DNA of 13,150 bases. It comes from Leclercia sp. UBA7405 (GTDB lineage Bacteria > Pseudomonadota > Gammaproteobacteria > Enterobacterales > Enterobacteriaceae). The position numbers were made by a program, and so were the translations under genes. The stretch is taken from the NCBI GenBank assembly GCA_002469605.1, contig DKMV01000052.1:1-13150 (forward strand), written 5' to 3'. The notes below the pieces were generated by a model. The model searched no databases. It had not been told where the DNA came from and was given only the letters and a program-made list of their open reading frames with translations. Below are positions 6,080-13,150 of the stretch, piece by piece (within the stretch, counting starts at the first letter, position 1; the number at the start of each line of letters is the position of its first letter).

Positions 6080-6607
6080 TTGAGCACGACTAACCACGAT
6101 CACCACGTTTACGTCCTGATGGGCGTTTCCGGTAGCGGTAAATCTGCCGTGGCCAGCGAAGTGGCGCATCAACTCCACGCCGCGTTTCTTGATGGCGACT
6201 TCCTCCATCCGCGCAGCAACATCACCAAAATGGCCGCCGGCGAGCCGCTGAATGATGACGATCGTAAACCCTGGCTGCAGGCGTTAAACGATGCCGCCTT
6301 TGCCATGCAGCGCACCAATAAAGTGTCGCTGATTGTCTGCTCGGCCCTGAAAAAAACCTACCGCGACCTGCTGCGTGACGGCAACCCGAACCTCTCTTTC
6401 ATCTATCTGAAAGGCGATTTCGACGTTATTGAGAGCCGTCTGAAGGCGCGTAAAGGCCACTTCTTTAAGACCCAGATGCTGGTGACCCAGTTCGAAGCCT
6501 TACAGGAACCGGGTGCCGACGAGGGCGACGTGCTGGTGGTCGATATCGATCAGCCGCTGGAAGGTGTTGTAGCTAGCACCATCGAGGTCATTAATAAAAG
6601 GCAGTAA
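6080..6607 (+). CDS. gntK: Gluconokinase (thermoresistant)
   Basis: GntK phosphorylates D-gluconate with ATP to 6-phosphogluconate, which enters the pentose phosphate or Entner-Doudoroff pathway. From the TTG at 6080 the protein has 175 residues starting MSTTNHDHH, the same start and length as E. coli GntK. The P-loop is GVSGSGKS (residues 15-22), followed by the acidic DGD motif of the kinase fold near residue 38. An in-frame TTG at 6062 would add six residues but is less likely: GAGGGA (6068-6073) is well placed for 6080. The gene ends three bases before gntU and is co-transcribed with it. Two GntR operators and a CRP-like site lie just upstream. Confidence 0.95.
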   Translation: MSTTNHDHHVYVLMGVSGSGKSAVASEVAHQLHAAFLDGDFLHPRSNITKMAAGEPLNDDDRKPWLQALNDAAFAMQRTNKVSLIVCSALKKTYRDLLRDGNPNLSFIYLKGDFDVIESRLKARKGHFFKTQMLVTQFEALQEPGADEGDVLVVDIDQPLEGVVASTIEVINKRQ

Positions 6608-6610
6608 GTT

Positions 6611-7951
6611 TTGAGTACTTTAACGCTTGTTTTGACAGCAGTAGGTTCCGTTTTACTGCTGCTGTTTTTAGTCATGAAGGCGCGTATGCATGCTTTTGTG
6701 GCGTTGATGGTGGTTTCTATTGGTGCAGGTCTCTTTTCCGGTATGCCGCTCGATAAAATCGCTGCGACGATGGAAAAAGGGATGGGAGGCACGCTGGGCT
6801 TCCTGGCCATTGTGGTCGCGCTGGGCGCGATGTTTGGCAAAATTCTGCATGAAACGGGCGCGGTGGATCAGATTGCCGTCAAGATGCTGAAATCTTTCGG
6901 ACACAGCCGGGCGCACTACGCCATCGGGCTGGCCGGCCTGATTTGCGCCCTGCCGCTGTTCTTTGAGGTGGCCGTTGTGCTGCTGATTAGCGTCGCGTTT
7001 TCCATGGCGCGCCACACCGGCACCAACCTGGTGAAGCTGGTTATTCCTCTGTTTGCCGGGGTTGCGGCCGCGGCGGCCTTCCTGCTGCCGGGGCCCGCGC
7101 CGATGCTGCTCGCCTCCCAGATGCACGCCGACTTCGGCTGGATGATCCTGATTGGCCTGTGTGCGGCAATCCCGGGGATGATTATCGCCGGCCCGCTGTG
7201 GGGCAACTTTATCAGCCGCTACGTTGAGCTGCATATTCCGGACGACGTTACCGAGCCGCACCTGGGCGAGGGTAAAATGCCGTCGTTCGGCTTTAGCCTG
7301 GCGCTGATCCTGCTGCCGCTGGTGCTGGTAGGGCTGAAAACCATCGCCGCGCGCTTTGTGCCGGTGGGCTCTACTGCCTACGAATGGTTCGAGTTTATCG
7401 GCCATCCGTTCACCGCGATCCTGGTGGCCTGTCTGGTGGCGATTTACGGCCTGGCAATGCGTCAGGGCATGCCGAAAGACAGAGTGATGGAGATCTGCGG
7501 TGCGGCGCTGCAGCCGGCGGGCATTATTCTGCTGGTGATCGGGGCTGGCGGCGTGTTCAAGCAGGTGCTGGTTGATTCCGGCGTGGGCCCGGCGCTGGGC
7601 GAAGCGCTCACCGGCATGGGCTTGCCCATCGCTGTTACCTGCTTCGTATTGGCTGCGGCGGTGCGTATTATTCAGGGCTCCGCGACGGTTGCCTGTTTAA
7701 CCGCCGTAGGGTTGGTGATGCCGGTGATTGAGCAGCTGAACTACTCCGGCGCGCAGATGGCGGCGCTCTCTATCTGCATCGCAGGTGGGTCGATTGTGGT
7801 TTCGCACGTTAACGACGCCGGGTTCTGGCTGTTTGGTAAGTTCACCGGCGCCAGCGAGGCGCAGACCCTGAAGACCTGGACGCTGATGGAGACGATCCTC
7901 GGCACCACGGGTGCGATTGTGGGGATGATTGCGTTTTCGCTGTTGAGTTAA
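6611..7951 (+). CDS. gntU: Low-affinity gluconate transporter GntU (GntP family)
   Basis: GntU is an inner-membrane gluconate:H+ symporter of the GntP family. It supplies gluconate to GntK, encoded directly upstream. The 446-residue product has the same length as E. coli GntU and matches it along its length. It is strongly hydrophobic, with about 12-14 membrane segments, starting with LTLVLTAVGSVLLLLFLVM. Conserved loops include GPAPMLLASQM, RIIQGSATVA and SHVNDAGFWLFGKF, the last two being typical GntP-family signatures. The start is TTG (6611), three bases after the gntK stop, so translation is probably coupled. A rho-independent terminator follows 20 bp after the stop. Confidence 0.96.
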   Translation: MSTLTLVLTAVGSVLLLLFLVMKARMHAFVALMVVSIGAGLFSGMPLDKIAATMEKGMGGTLGFLAIVVALGAMFGKILHETGAVDQIAVKMLKSFGHSRAHYAIGLAGLICALPLFFEVAVVLLISVAFSMARHTGTNLVKLVIPLFAGVAAAAAFLLPGPAPMLLASQMHADFGWMILIGLCAAIPGMIIAGPLWGNFISRYVELHIPDDVTEPHLGEGKMPSFGFSLALILLPLVLVGLKTIAARFVPVGSTAYEWFEFIGHPFTAILVACLVAIYGLAMRQGMPKDRVMEICGAALQPAGIILLVIGAGGVFKQVLVDSGVGPALGEALTGMGLPIAVTCFVLAAAVRIIQGSATVACLTAVGLVMPVIEQLNYSGAQMAALSICIAGGSIVVSHVNDAGFWLFGKFTGASEAQTLKTWTLMETILGTTGAIVGMIAFSLLS

Positions 7952-7971
7952 ACGTAGGGGAAAAGCAAAAA

Positions 7972-7993
7972 GGCAACGCAAGTTGCCTTTTTT
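7972..7993 (+). terminator. Rho-independent terminator after gntU
   Basis: GGCAAC (7972-7977) pairs with GTTGCC (7982-7987) around loop GCAA, followed by six T (7988-7993). A run of five A precedes the stem, so it might also work on the opposite strand. It closes the gntRKU unit. Confidence 0.93.
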
Positions 7994-8002
7994 AGTGTTT
8001 GC

Positions 8003-8151
8003 CCCCTCTCCCTGTGGGAGAGGGCCGGGGTGAGGGCATCAGACCGCACCATTCTAGTCCCCTCTCCCTGTGGGAGAGGGTTAGGGTGAGGGCACCAGAC
8101 CGCACCGTTCCAGTCCCCTCGCCCCTTTGGGGAGAGGGTTAGGGTGAGGGG
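8003..8151 (+). repeat. Three tandem REP-like repeats with a 56-bp period
   Basis: Three direct copies of the repeat also seen near ggt start at 8003, 8059 and 8115, exactly 56 bp apart. Each is a GC-rich stem-loop followed by a GGTGAGGG tail. In copies one and two the stem is CCCTCTCCC with GGGAGAGGG around TGT-type loops. Copy three has the CCCTCGCCCC form with loop TTT. The two 21-bp spacers (8038-8058 and 8094-8114) are also related, differing at three positions, so the whole 56-bp unit was probably duplicated. The array lies between the convergent genes gntU and yhgN. No gene or recognisable promoter is present in it. Confidence 0.9.
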
Positions 8152-8175
8152 AACATGCGGCTCGGTGGTCGGTTC

Positions 8176-8433
8176 CGTTCACCTCACGTTCCCTGCTTCT
8201 CTGTTACCCCTGCACCCGTGAACGTGCCAGGGGGGCTCGCCGCCACCCCCCTGGCAACCCCGGCTCCCGGCCAGGAAAATCGCCGCTTCGCGGTGCCCTC
8301 AGCTTATTCCCTCCGGCTATCGGGTCGGAGGCGATCCTACATCCATGTAGGTCGCCCCCTCTCGGCGCATCCATGCGCCTCGCCCCGGCCTACAGGAAAC
8401 GCTTCGGCGATTTTCAGCCGGACCAGGGAGCCG
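8176..8433. repeat. Long structured intergenic element with nested inverted repeats
   Basis: This stretch is non-coding as far as I can see and is dense in inverted repeats. An outer part has GCCAGGGGGG (8226-8235) paired with CCCCCCTGGC (8246-8255). The main element, 8261-8433, has imperfect terminal arms: CGGCTCCC (8261-8268) with GGGAGCCG (8426-8433), CCGGC (8267-8271) with GCCGG (8417-8421), and GAAAATCGCCG (8275-8285) with CGGCGATTTTC (8405-8415). Inside are three hairpins: CCTCCG/CGGAGG (8310-8331), CCTAC/GTAGG (8336-8351) and GGCGC/GCGCC (8364-8379). The last two share the loop ATCCAT. It could be a dispersed non-autonomous element or a folded RNA; the sequence alone does not decide. 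A 94-codon open frame across it (8155-8439) looks spurious. Confidence 0.7.
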
Positions 8434-8483
8434 CTGTGAGCTCATCATCTTCTGGAAGAGATTTATCGCGTTAAGCACATCCT

Positions 8484-8504
8484 AAAAAGGGCAACCTACC
8501 CCTT
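8484..8504 (-). terminator. Possible weak terminator after yhgN
   Basis: On the minus strand AAGGG (8504-8500) can pair with CCCTT (8491-8487) across an 8-nt loop, followed by a T-run opposite 8484-8488. The stem is only 5 bp and includes the region of the yhgN stop codon, so this is a weak candidate. Confidence 0.35.
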
Positions 8505-9089
8505 CATCCACGCCCTAATCCCATCCAGGAACATCTGCGTCGCCATCATCACCAGAATCAACCCCATCAGCCGCTCCAGCGCGTTTACCCCTTTCTCCCC
8601 CAGCAGGCGCAGGAACAGCGAAGACTGGAGAAGAATAATAAAGGTCCCGCCCCAGGCGATCAGCAGCGCAATCACCAGGTGGCTCATCTGGTTAGGATAC
8701 TGGTGCGACAGCAGCATCAGGGTGGCGAGGATCGTGGGCCCGGCAACCAGCGGGATCGCCAGCGGCACAATAAAGGGCTCCTCGCCCGCAGGCAGCCCGC
8801 TGCTGCTCCCTTCGGCGCTGGGGAAAATCATCTTAATCGCGATTAAAAACAGAATAATGCCGCCGGAAATGGAGACCGTCTCGGCGCGCAGGTTCAGGAA
8901 CGCGAGGATACGCTCCCCGGCGAACAGGAAAATAAACATCACCCCGAGCGCGATAAGCAGCTCGCGGATCATGATTGCCCGGCGGCGCTTCGGCTCGGTG
9001 TGTTTCAGCACCGACATAAAGATGGGCAGGTTACCCAGAGGGTCCATAATCAGGATCAATAGAACCGCCGCAGAAATTATTTCAGTCAT
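8496..9089 (-). CDS. yhgN: MarC-family inner membrane protein YhgN
   Basis: This 197-residue membrane protein is the same length as E. coli YhgN and very similar throughout (MTEIISAAVLLILIMDPLGN at the N-terminus, LDGIRAWMKG at the C-terminus). The family (MarC/UPF0056) has about six membrane helices and no established transport substrate. An antibiotic-resistance role once proposed for MarC was not confirmed, so no function is assigned. The conserved MDPLGNLPIF motif (residues 15-24) and the LAIPLVAGPTILATLM motif are both present. AAGGGA upstream of the ATG is a reasonable ribosome site. The gene is divergent from asd across 177 bp and converges on gntU across the repeat-rich region. Confidence 0.94.
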   Translation of the reverse strand: MTEIISAAVLLILIMDPLGNLPIFMSVLKHTEPKRRRAIMIRELLIALGVMFIFLFAGERILAFLNLRAETVSISGGIILFLIAIKMIFPSAEGSSSGLPAGEEPFIVPLAIPLVAGPTILATLMLLSHQYPNQMSHLVIALLIAWGGTFIILLQSSLFLRLLGEKGVNALERLMGLILVMMATQMFLDGIRAWMKG

Positions 9090-9266
9090 TATGATTTATC
9101 CCTTATGATCCCTGTGGTTTTTGCTGTAATAAGTGGTATTACTGATGGCCGCGCAATCATTGATTAATTTCACTTGCGACTTTGGCTGCATTTTGTAATG
9201 TGAGGGCTGTGCCAGTTGGAATCTGGCTCGCATATTCAGCACACACCTCTGCAGGAAAAATACGCT

Positions 9267-10373
9267 ATGAAAAACGTTGGTTTTATCGGCTGGCGCGGTA
9301 TGGTCGGCTCTGTACTCATGCAACGCATGGTTGAAGAGCGCGACTTTGACGCCATCCGCCCGGTCTTCTTCTCTACTTCCCAGTTCGGGCAAGCTGCGCC
9401 CGCGTTCGGCGGTGCCGCTACGGGCACGCTGCAAGACGCGTTTGATCTGGAAGCGCTGAAGGCACTCGACATTATAGTCACCTGCCAGGGCGGCGATTAT
9501 ACCAACGAAATCTATCCAAAGCTCCGTGAAAGCGGCTGGCAGGGGTACTGGATCGATGCGGCCTCTTCGCTGCGTATGGAAGATGACGCGATCATCATTC
9601 TCGATCCGGTCAACCAGGACGTCATCACCGACGGCCTGAACAAAGGAATCAAAACCTTTGTCGGCGGCAACTGCACTGTCAGCCTGATGCTGATGTCGCT
9701 GGGCGGCCTCTTCGCACAGGACCTGGTGGAGTGGGTGTCGGTAGCAACCTATCAGGCCGCTTCCGGCGGCGGTGCGCGCCATATGCGTGAACTGCTGGCG
9801 CAGATGGGCCAGCTGCATCACCACGTCGCCGACGAGCTGGCAAACCCGGCCTCTGCCATTCTCGATATCGAACGCAAAGTTACCCACCTCTCCCGCAGCG
9901 GCGAACTGCCGGTGGACAACTTCGGCGTGCCGCTGGCGGGCAGCCTGATCCCCTGGATCGACAAGCAGCTCGATAACGGCCAGAGCCGCGAAGAGTGGAA
10001 AGGCCAGGCAGAGACCAACAAAATCCTGCGTACTTCTTCAGCGATCCCGGTGGATGGCCTGTGCGTGCGCGTCGGCGCGCTGCGCTGCCACAGCCAGGCA
10101 TTCACCATTAAACTGAAAAAAGATGTGTCTATTCCCACTGTTGAAGAACTGCTCGCTTCGCACAATCAGTGGGCGAAAGTGGTGCCGAACGATCGCGATA
10201 TCACCATGCGTGAACTGACCCCGGCCGCCGTTACCGGCACCTTAACCACCCCTGTAGGCCGCCTGCGCAAGCTTAATATGGGGCCGGAGTACCTCTCCGC
10301 CTTCACCGTCGGCGATCAGCTCCTGTGGGGCGCCGCCGAGCCGCTACGCCGGATGCTACGGCAGCTCGCGTAA
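9267..10373 (+). CDS. asd: Aspartate-semialdehyde dehydrogenase
   Basis: Asd reduces aspartyl phosphate to aspartate semialdehyde with NADPH. This is the branch point for lysine and diaminopimelate, threonine and methionine, and is essential for peptidoglycan. The protein has 368 residues, one more than E. coli Asd. The N-terminal NADP-binding motif is [11 protein letters not shown] (residues 5-15). The catalytic cysteine is Cys136 in GGNCTVS and the catalytic histidine His275 in RCHSQAF, one position later than in E. coli. The ATG at 9267 has AGGA in the ribosome-site position about 10 nt upstream. An in-frame extension from 9216 does not resemble the family. A strong terminator follows 16 bp after the stop, so asd is probably transcribed on its own. 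I saw no lysine riboswitch-like leader in the short 5' region. Confidence 0.97.
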   Translation: MKNVGFIGWRGMVGSVLMQRMVEERDFDAIRPVFFSTSQFGQAAPAFGGAATGTLQDAFDLEALKALDIIVTCQGGDYTNEIYPKLRESGWQGYWIDAASSLRMEDDAIIILDPVNQDVITDGLNKGIKTFVGGNCTVSLMLMSLGGLFAQDLVEWVSVATYQAASGGGARHMRELLAQMGQLHHHVADELANPASAILDIERKVTHLSRSGELPVDNFGVPLAGSLIPWIDKQLDNGQSREEWKGQAETNKILRTSSAIPVDGLCVRVGALRCHSQAFTIKLKKDVSIPTVEELLASHNQWAKVVPNDRDITMRELTPAAVTGTLTTPVGRLRKLNMGPEYLSAFTVGDQLLWGAAEPLRRMLRQLA

Positions 10374-10389
10374 CAATTTGTTTAATCTC

Positions 10390-10415
10390 AGGGGTGCTTA
10401 GACACCCCTTTTTTT
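10390..10415 (+). terminator. Rho-independent terminator after asd
   Basis: AGGGGTG (10390-10396) pairs with CACCCCT (10403-10409) around loop CTTAGA, followed by an uninterrupted T-run (10409-10415). It separates asd from the glycogen operon. Confidence 0.95.
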
Positions 10416-10491
10416 GCGTAATACTTTGAGTAAAACGCCGATCGGCTATTTTTTATCAGGAGTCATATAAAGCGTTGACTATGCTTTAAGC

Positions 10492-10613
10492 TGGATGTCT
10501 GCATCCACCTGGAGGTTGAATGGAACAGATAGGATGCACAGCGTGCTGTTCCGTTCAGGTCACATTAAGGTCGTACCCGTAGCGCGAAAGGGGCGGCAAC
10601 AAAAAAAACAGGA
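10492..10613 (+). promoter_or_regulatory. Structured leader of the glgBX operon
   Basis: Two inverted repeats precede glgB. TGGATG/CATCCA (10492-10497 with 10502-10507, loop TCTG) is short. TGAATGGAACAG (10517-10528) with CTGTTCCGTTCA (10546-10557) is a 12-bp stem with one G-T(U) pair and a 17-nt loop that itself contains GCAC/GTGC. Several GGA triplets occur between 10493 and 10613, one of them in the glgB ribosome site (ACAGGATG). In E. coli glgB is under CsrA control, and CsrA binds GGA motifs, so this leader is a candidate target. The promoter itself could not be assigned. Confidence 0.5.
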
Positions 10614-10621
10614 TGAACACC

Positions 10622-12808
10622 ATGTCTGTTCGTATTGATAGAGACGTGATTAATGCGCTTATTGCGGGTCATTTTGCAGACCCCTTTTCTGTACTTGGCA
10701 TGCACCGTACAGAGGCTGGACTGGAAGTCCGTGCGCTGTTACCTGATGCAACGGAAGTTTGGGTTATCGAGCCCAAAACCGGACGCAAAGTAGGCAAGCT
10801 GGAGTGCCTTGATTCACGTGGTTTCTTCTCGGGCGTTATGCCCCGTCGTAAAAATATCTTTCGCTACCAGCTTGCCGTCATCTGGCATGAGCAGCAAAAC
10901 CTTATTGACGATCCCTACAGCTTTGGCCCGCTCCTGAAGGAGATGGATGCCTGGCTGCTCGCGGAAGGGACGCACCTGCGCCCCTATGAAACGCTTGGGG
11001 CACACGCTGATACCATGGACGGCGTGACCGGTACCCGCTTTAGCGTCTGGGCGCCGAACGCCCGTCGCGTGTCGGTAGTCGGGCAGTTTAACTACTGGGA
11101 TGGCCGTCGGCACCCGATGCGCCTGCGCCGCGAGAGCGGCATCTGGGAGCTGTTCATTCCCGGCGCCCATAACGGGCAACTGTACAAATACGAGCTGATT
11201 GATGCCGAAGGCAACCTGCGCATCAAAGCCGACCCTTACGCCTTCGAGGCGGAGCTGCGCCCGAATACGGCCTCTCTGATTTGTGGCCTGCCGGAGAAAA
11301 TGGAACTTAGCGCCGAGCGCGCGAAGGCCAACGAGTTCGATCAACCTATTTCGATTTACGAAGTGCATCTCGGCTCCTGGCGCCGCAACCCGGATAACAA
11401 TTTCTGGCTCAGCTACCGCGAGCTGGCCGACCAGCTGGTGCCCTATGCGAAGTGGATGGGCTTTACCCATCTGGAGCTGCTGCCGATTAACGAACATCCG
11501 TTTGATGGCAGCTGGGGATATCAGCCCACCGGACTGTACGCGCCAACCCGCCGCTTCGGCACCCGGGATGATTTCCGCTACTTTATCGATGCCGCCCATG
11601 CGGCGGGACTGAACGTTATTCTCGACTGGGTGCCGGGCCACTTCCCGTCCGATGATTTCAGTCTTTCCCGCTTCGACGGCACCAGCCTGTATGAACACAG
11701 CGACCCGCGCGAAGGCTATCACCAGGACTGGAACACCCTGATTTATAACTACGGCCGCCGGGAAGTGACCAACTTCCTCGTCGGTAACGCCCTCTACTGG
11801 ATCGAACGCTTCGGCATCGACGCCCTGCGCGTGGATGCGGTGGCCTCTATGATTTACCGCGATTACAGCCGTAAAGAGGGGGAGTGGATCCCCAACGAGT
11901 TTGGCGGGCGCGAAAATCTGGAAGCCATTGAGTTCCTGCGCAGCACCAACCGTATTCTCGGCGAGCAGGTGCCGGGCGCGGTCACCATGGCGGAAGAGTC
12001 CACCGACTTCCCGGGCGTCTCCCGTCCGCCGTCAATGGGCGGGCTGGGATTCTGGTACAAGTGGAACCTTGGCTGGATGCACGACACCCTGGATTACATG
12101 AAGCTCGATCCGGTCCATCGCCAGTATCACCACGGCAAGATGACTTTCGGCATGCTTTATAACAGCACCGAAAACTTTGTGCTGCCGCTCTCCCACGATG
12201 AGGTGGTTCACGGCAAGAAATCGATACTCGACCGTATGCCGGGCGATGCCTGGCAGAAGTTCGCCAACCTGCGCGCCTATTACGGCTGGATGTTCGCCTT
12301 CCCGGGTAAAAAACTGCTGTTTATGGGCAACGAGTTTGCTCAGGGGCGGGAGTGGAACCACGACACCAGCCTCGACTGGCATCTGCTGGACGGGGGCGAC
12401 AACTGGCACCACGGGGTACAGCGCCTGGTGCGCGATCTCAACCACGTCTACCGGGAACATAAAGCGTTGCACGAGCTGGATTTCGACTCTTACGGCTTCG
12501 AATGGCTGGTGGTGGACGATCACGAGCGCTCGGTGTTTGTCTTTGTGCGCCGGGATAAAGCCGGTAACGAGATCATCGTCGCCAGCAACTTTACCCCGGT
12601 TCCGCGCCAGCACTACCGCTTTGGCATCAACCAGCCGGGGAAATGGCGCGAAGTGCTGAATACCGACTCCATGCACTACCACGGCAGCAATGCGGGTAAC
12701 GGTGGGTTGGTCCAGAGCGATGAGCAGGAGAGCCACGGTCGTCCGAACTCCCTGTGCTTAACGCTGCCGCCGCTGTCGACCATCTGGCTGGTGCGGGAGG
12801 GAGAATGA
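10622..12808 (+). CDS. glgB: 1,4-alpha-glucan branching enzyme
   Basis: GlgB cuts alpha-1,4 glucan chains and rejoins the pieces through alpha-1,6 bonds, making the branches of glycogen in the cytoplasm. The protein has 728 residues, the same as E. coli GlgB. It has an N-terminal extension, a CBM48 domain at about residues 110-220 ([22 protein letters not shown] at its start), a GH13 catalytic barrel and a C-terminal beta domain. The catalytic residues fall on the E. coli positions: Asp405 (DALRVDAV), Glu458 (MAEESTD) and Asp526 with His525 (LPLSHDEVV). The ATG at 10622 has AGGA (10610-10613) 8 nt upstream. An in-frame ATG at 10613 would add three residues but overlaps that ribosome site. The stop overlaps the glgX start (ATGA), showing translational coupling in glgBX. 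Confidence 0.97.
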   Translation: MSVRIDRDVINALIAGHFADPFSVLGMHRTEAGLEVRALLPDATEVWVIEPKTGRKVGKLECLDSRGFFSGVMPRRKNIFRYQLAVIWHEQQNLIDDPYSFGPLLKEMDAWLLAEGTHLRPYETLGAHADTMDGVTGTRFSVWAPNARRVSVVGQFNYWDGRRHPMRLRRESGIWELFIPGAHNGQLYKYELIDAEGNLRIKADPYAFEAELRPNTASLICGLPEKMELSAERAKANEFDQPISIYEVHLGSWRRNPDNNFWLSYRELADQLVPYAKWMGFTHLELLPINEHPFDGSWGYQPTGLYAPTRRFGTRDDFRYFIDAAHAAGLNVILDWVPGHFPSDDFSLSRFDGTSLYEHSDPREGYHQDWNTLIYNYGRREVTNFLVGNALYWIERFGIDALRVDAVASMIYRDYSRKEGEWIPNEFGGRENLEAIEFLRSTNRILGEQVPGAVTMAEESTDFPGVSRPPSMGGLGFWYKWNLGWMHDTLDYMKLDPVHRQYHHGKMTFGMLYNSTENFVLPLSHDEVVHGKKSILDRMPGDAWQKFANLRAYYGWMFAFPGKKLLFMGNEFAQGREWNHDTSLDWHLLDGGDNWHHGVQRLVRDLNHVYREHKALHELDFDSYGFEWLVVDDHERSVFVFVRRDKAGNEIIVASNFTPVPRQHYRFGINQPGKWREVLNTDSMHYHGSNAGNGGLVQSDEQESHGRPNSLCLTLPPLSTIWLVREGE

Positions 12809-13150
12809 CGCAGCTCACCGCAGGTCAACCCGCCCCCCTGGGCGCAAGCTTTGACGGAAAAGGGGTGAACTTCACCCTCTTTTCCGCTCATGCGGAGCGG
12901 GTAGAACTCTGTGTGTTTGACGGCGAAGGCAATGAGCAGCGCTACGATCTGCCCGGGCGCAGCGGCGATATCTGGCACGGCTATCTGGCAAAGGCCAGGC
13001 CGGGCCTGCGCTATGGCTATCGGGTGCACGGCCCATGGGATCCCGCAGCGGGACACCGTTTTAACCCGAACAAGCTGCTGATCGATCCCTGTGCCCGCCG
13101 CGTCGACGGTGACGCCATCGATCATGACCTCTTTCACGGCGGTTTTGATA
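12805..13150 (+). CDS. glgX: Glycogen debranching enzyme, 5' part
   Basis: The ATG at 12805 overlaps the TGA of glgB by four bases, and the frame stays open to the window end, giving 115 residues of a protein that has about 657 in E. coli. GlgX is a GH13 isoamylase-type enzyme. It removes the short alpha-1,6 branches left after glycogen phosphorylase has trimmed the outer chains. The visible part is the N-terminal CBM48/E-set domain. [41 protein letters not shown] and [13 protein letters not shown] all match E. coli GlgX. The catalytic domain lies beyond the window. The ribosome site is the GGAGGGAGA at the end of glgB. Confidence 0.95.
   Translation, partial: MTQLTAGQPAPLGASFDGKGVNFTLFSAHAERVELCVFDGEGNEQRYDLPGRSGDIWHGYLAKARPGLRYGYRVHGPWDPAAGHRFNPNKLLIDPCARRVDGDAIDHDLFHGGFD

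Noticed and set aside
8003..8151. CRISPR-like array
   Set aside because: The repeats have regular spacing but the spacers resemble each other, there are only three copies, the repeat is a REP-like palindrome and no cas gene is near.
8155..8439. Plus-strand open frame of 94 codons between gntU and yhgN
   Set aside because: It runs straight through the inverted-repeat element, has no convincing ribosome site and gives a low-complexity Arg/Pro/Ser-rich product. It is most likely a by-product of GC-rich repeat DNA.
9216..9266. Upstream in-frame extension of asd
   Set aside because: The added residues do not match the Asd family. The ATG at 9267 has a ribosome site and gives the expected N-terminus [14 protein letters not shown].
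9090..9266. Riboswitch or leader peptide before asd
   Set aside because: The 177-bp interval shows no lysine-riboswitch-like conserved blocks, no terminator hairpin and no lysine-rich short frame.

Overview
The window is chromosomal DNA from a member of the Enterobacteriaceae, most like Enterobacter, Lelliottia or a close relative. Every protein-coding gene except one is recognisable as a close homologue of an Escherichia coli gene. They lie in the same order as in E. coli, read on the opposite strand: ggt, yhhY, ryhB, yhhX, yhhW, gntR, gntK, gntU, yhgN, asd, glgB, glgX. The genus is inferred from overall resemblance and from the type of intergenic repeat; it is not proven.

Positions 1-2206 hold the 3' three-quarters of ggt (periplasmic gamma-glutamyltransferase), an inverted pair of GC-rich REP-like repeats, yhhY (GNAT acetyltransferase, minus strand) and the iron-responsive small RNA gene ryhB with its promoter and Fur box. 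Positions 2179-2826 hold a membrane-anchored bactofilin on the minus strand. E. coli K-12 does not have this gene here, and its last codons are the RyhB terminator read on the other strand. Positions 3011-4867 hold yhhX (Gfo/Idh/MocA oxidoreductase) and yhhW (pirin/quercetinase), separated by a striking inverted repeat.

Positions 4958-7951 form the GntI gluconate system. GntR is the LacI-type repressor, GntK phosphorylates gluconate and GntU imports it. The control region between gntR and gntK has a CRP-like site and two adjoining GntR-type operators. Positions 7952-8495 contain no convincing gene. They hold the gntU terminator, three tandem copies of the same REP-like repeat at an exact 56-bp period, and a long nested inverted repeat that could fold into a three-hairpin structure. 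yhgN (MarC family, minus) and asd (aspartate-semialdehyde dehydrogenase) follow. The window ends in the start of the glycogen operon, glgB and the first 115 codons of glgX, which overlap by four bases.

Most of the window is ordinary core genome. The parts worth a second look are the ryhB/bactofilin overlap, the structured element at 8261-8433, the REP-like arrays, and the strong hairpin in the glgB leader. I saw no prophage, IS element, CRISPR array, tRNA or rRNA gene.
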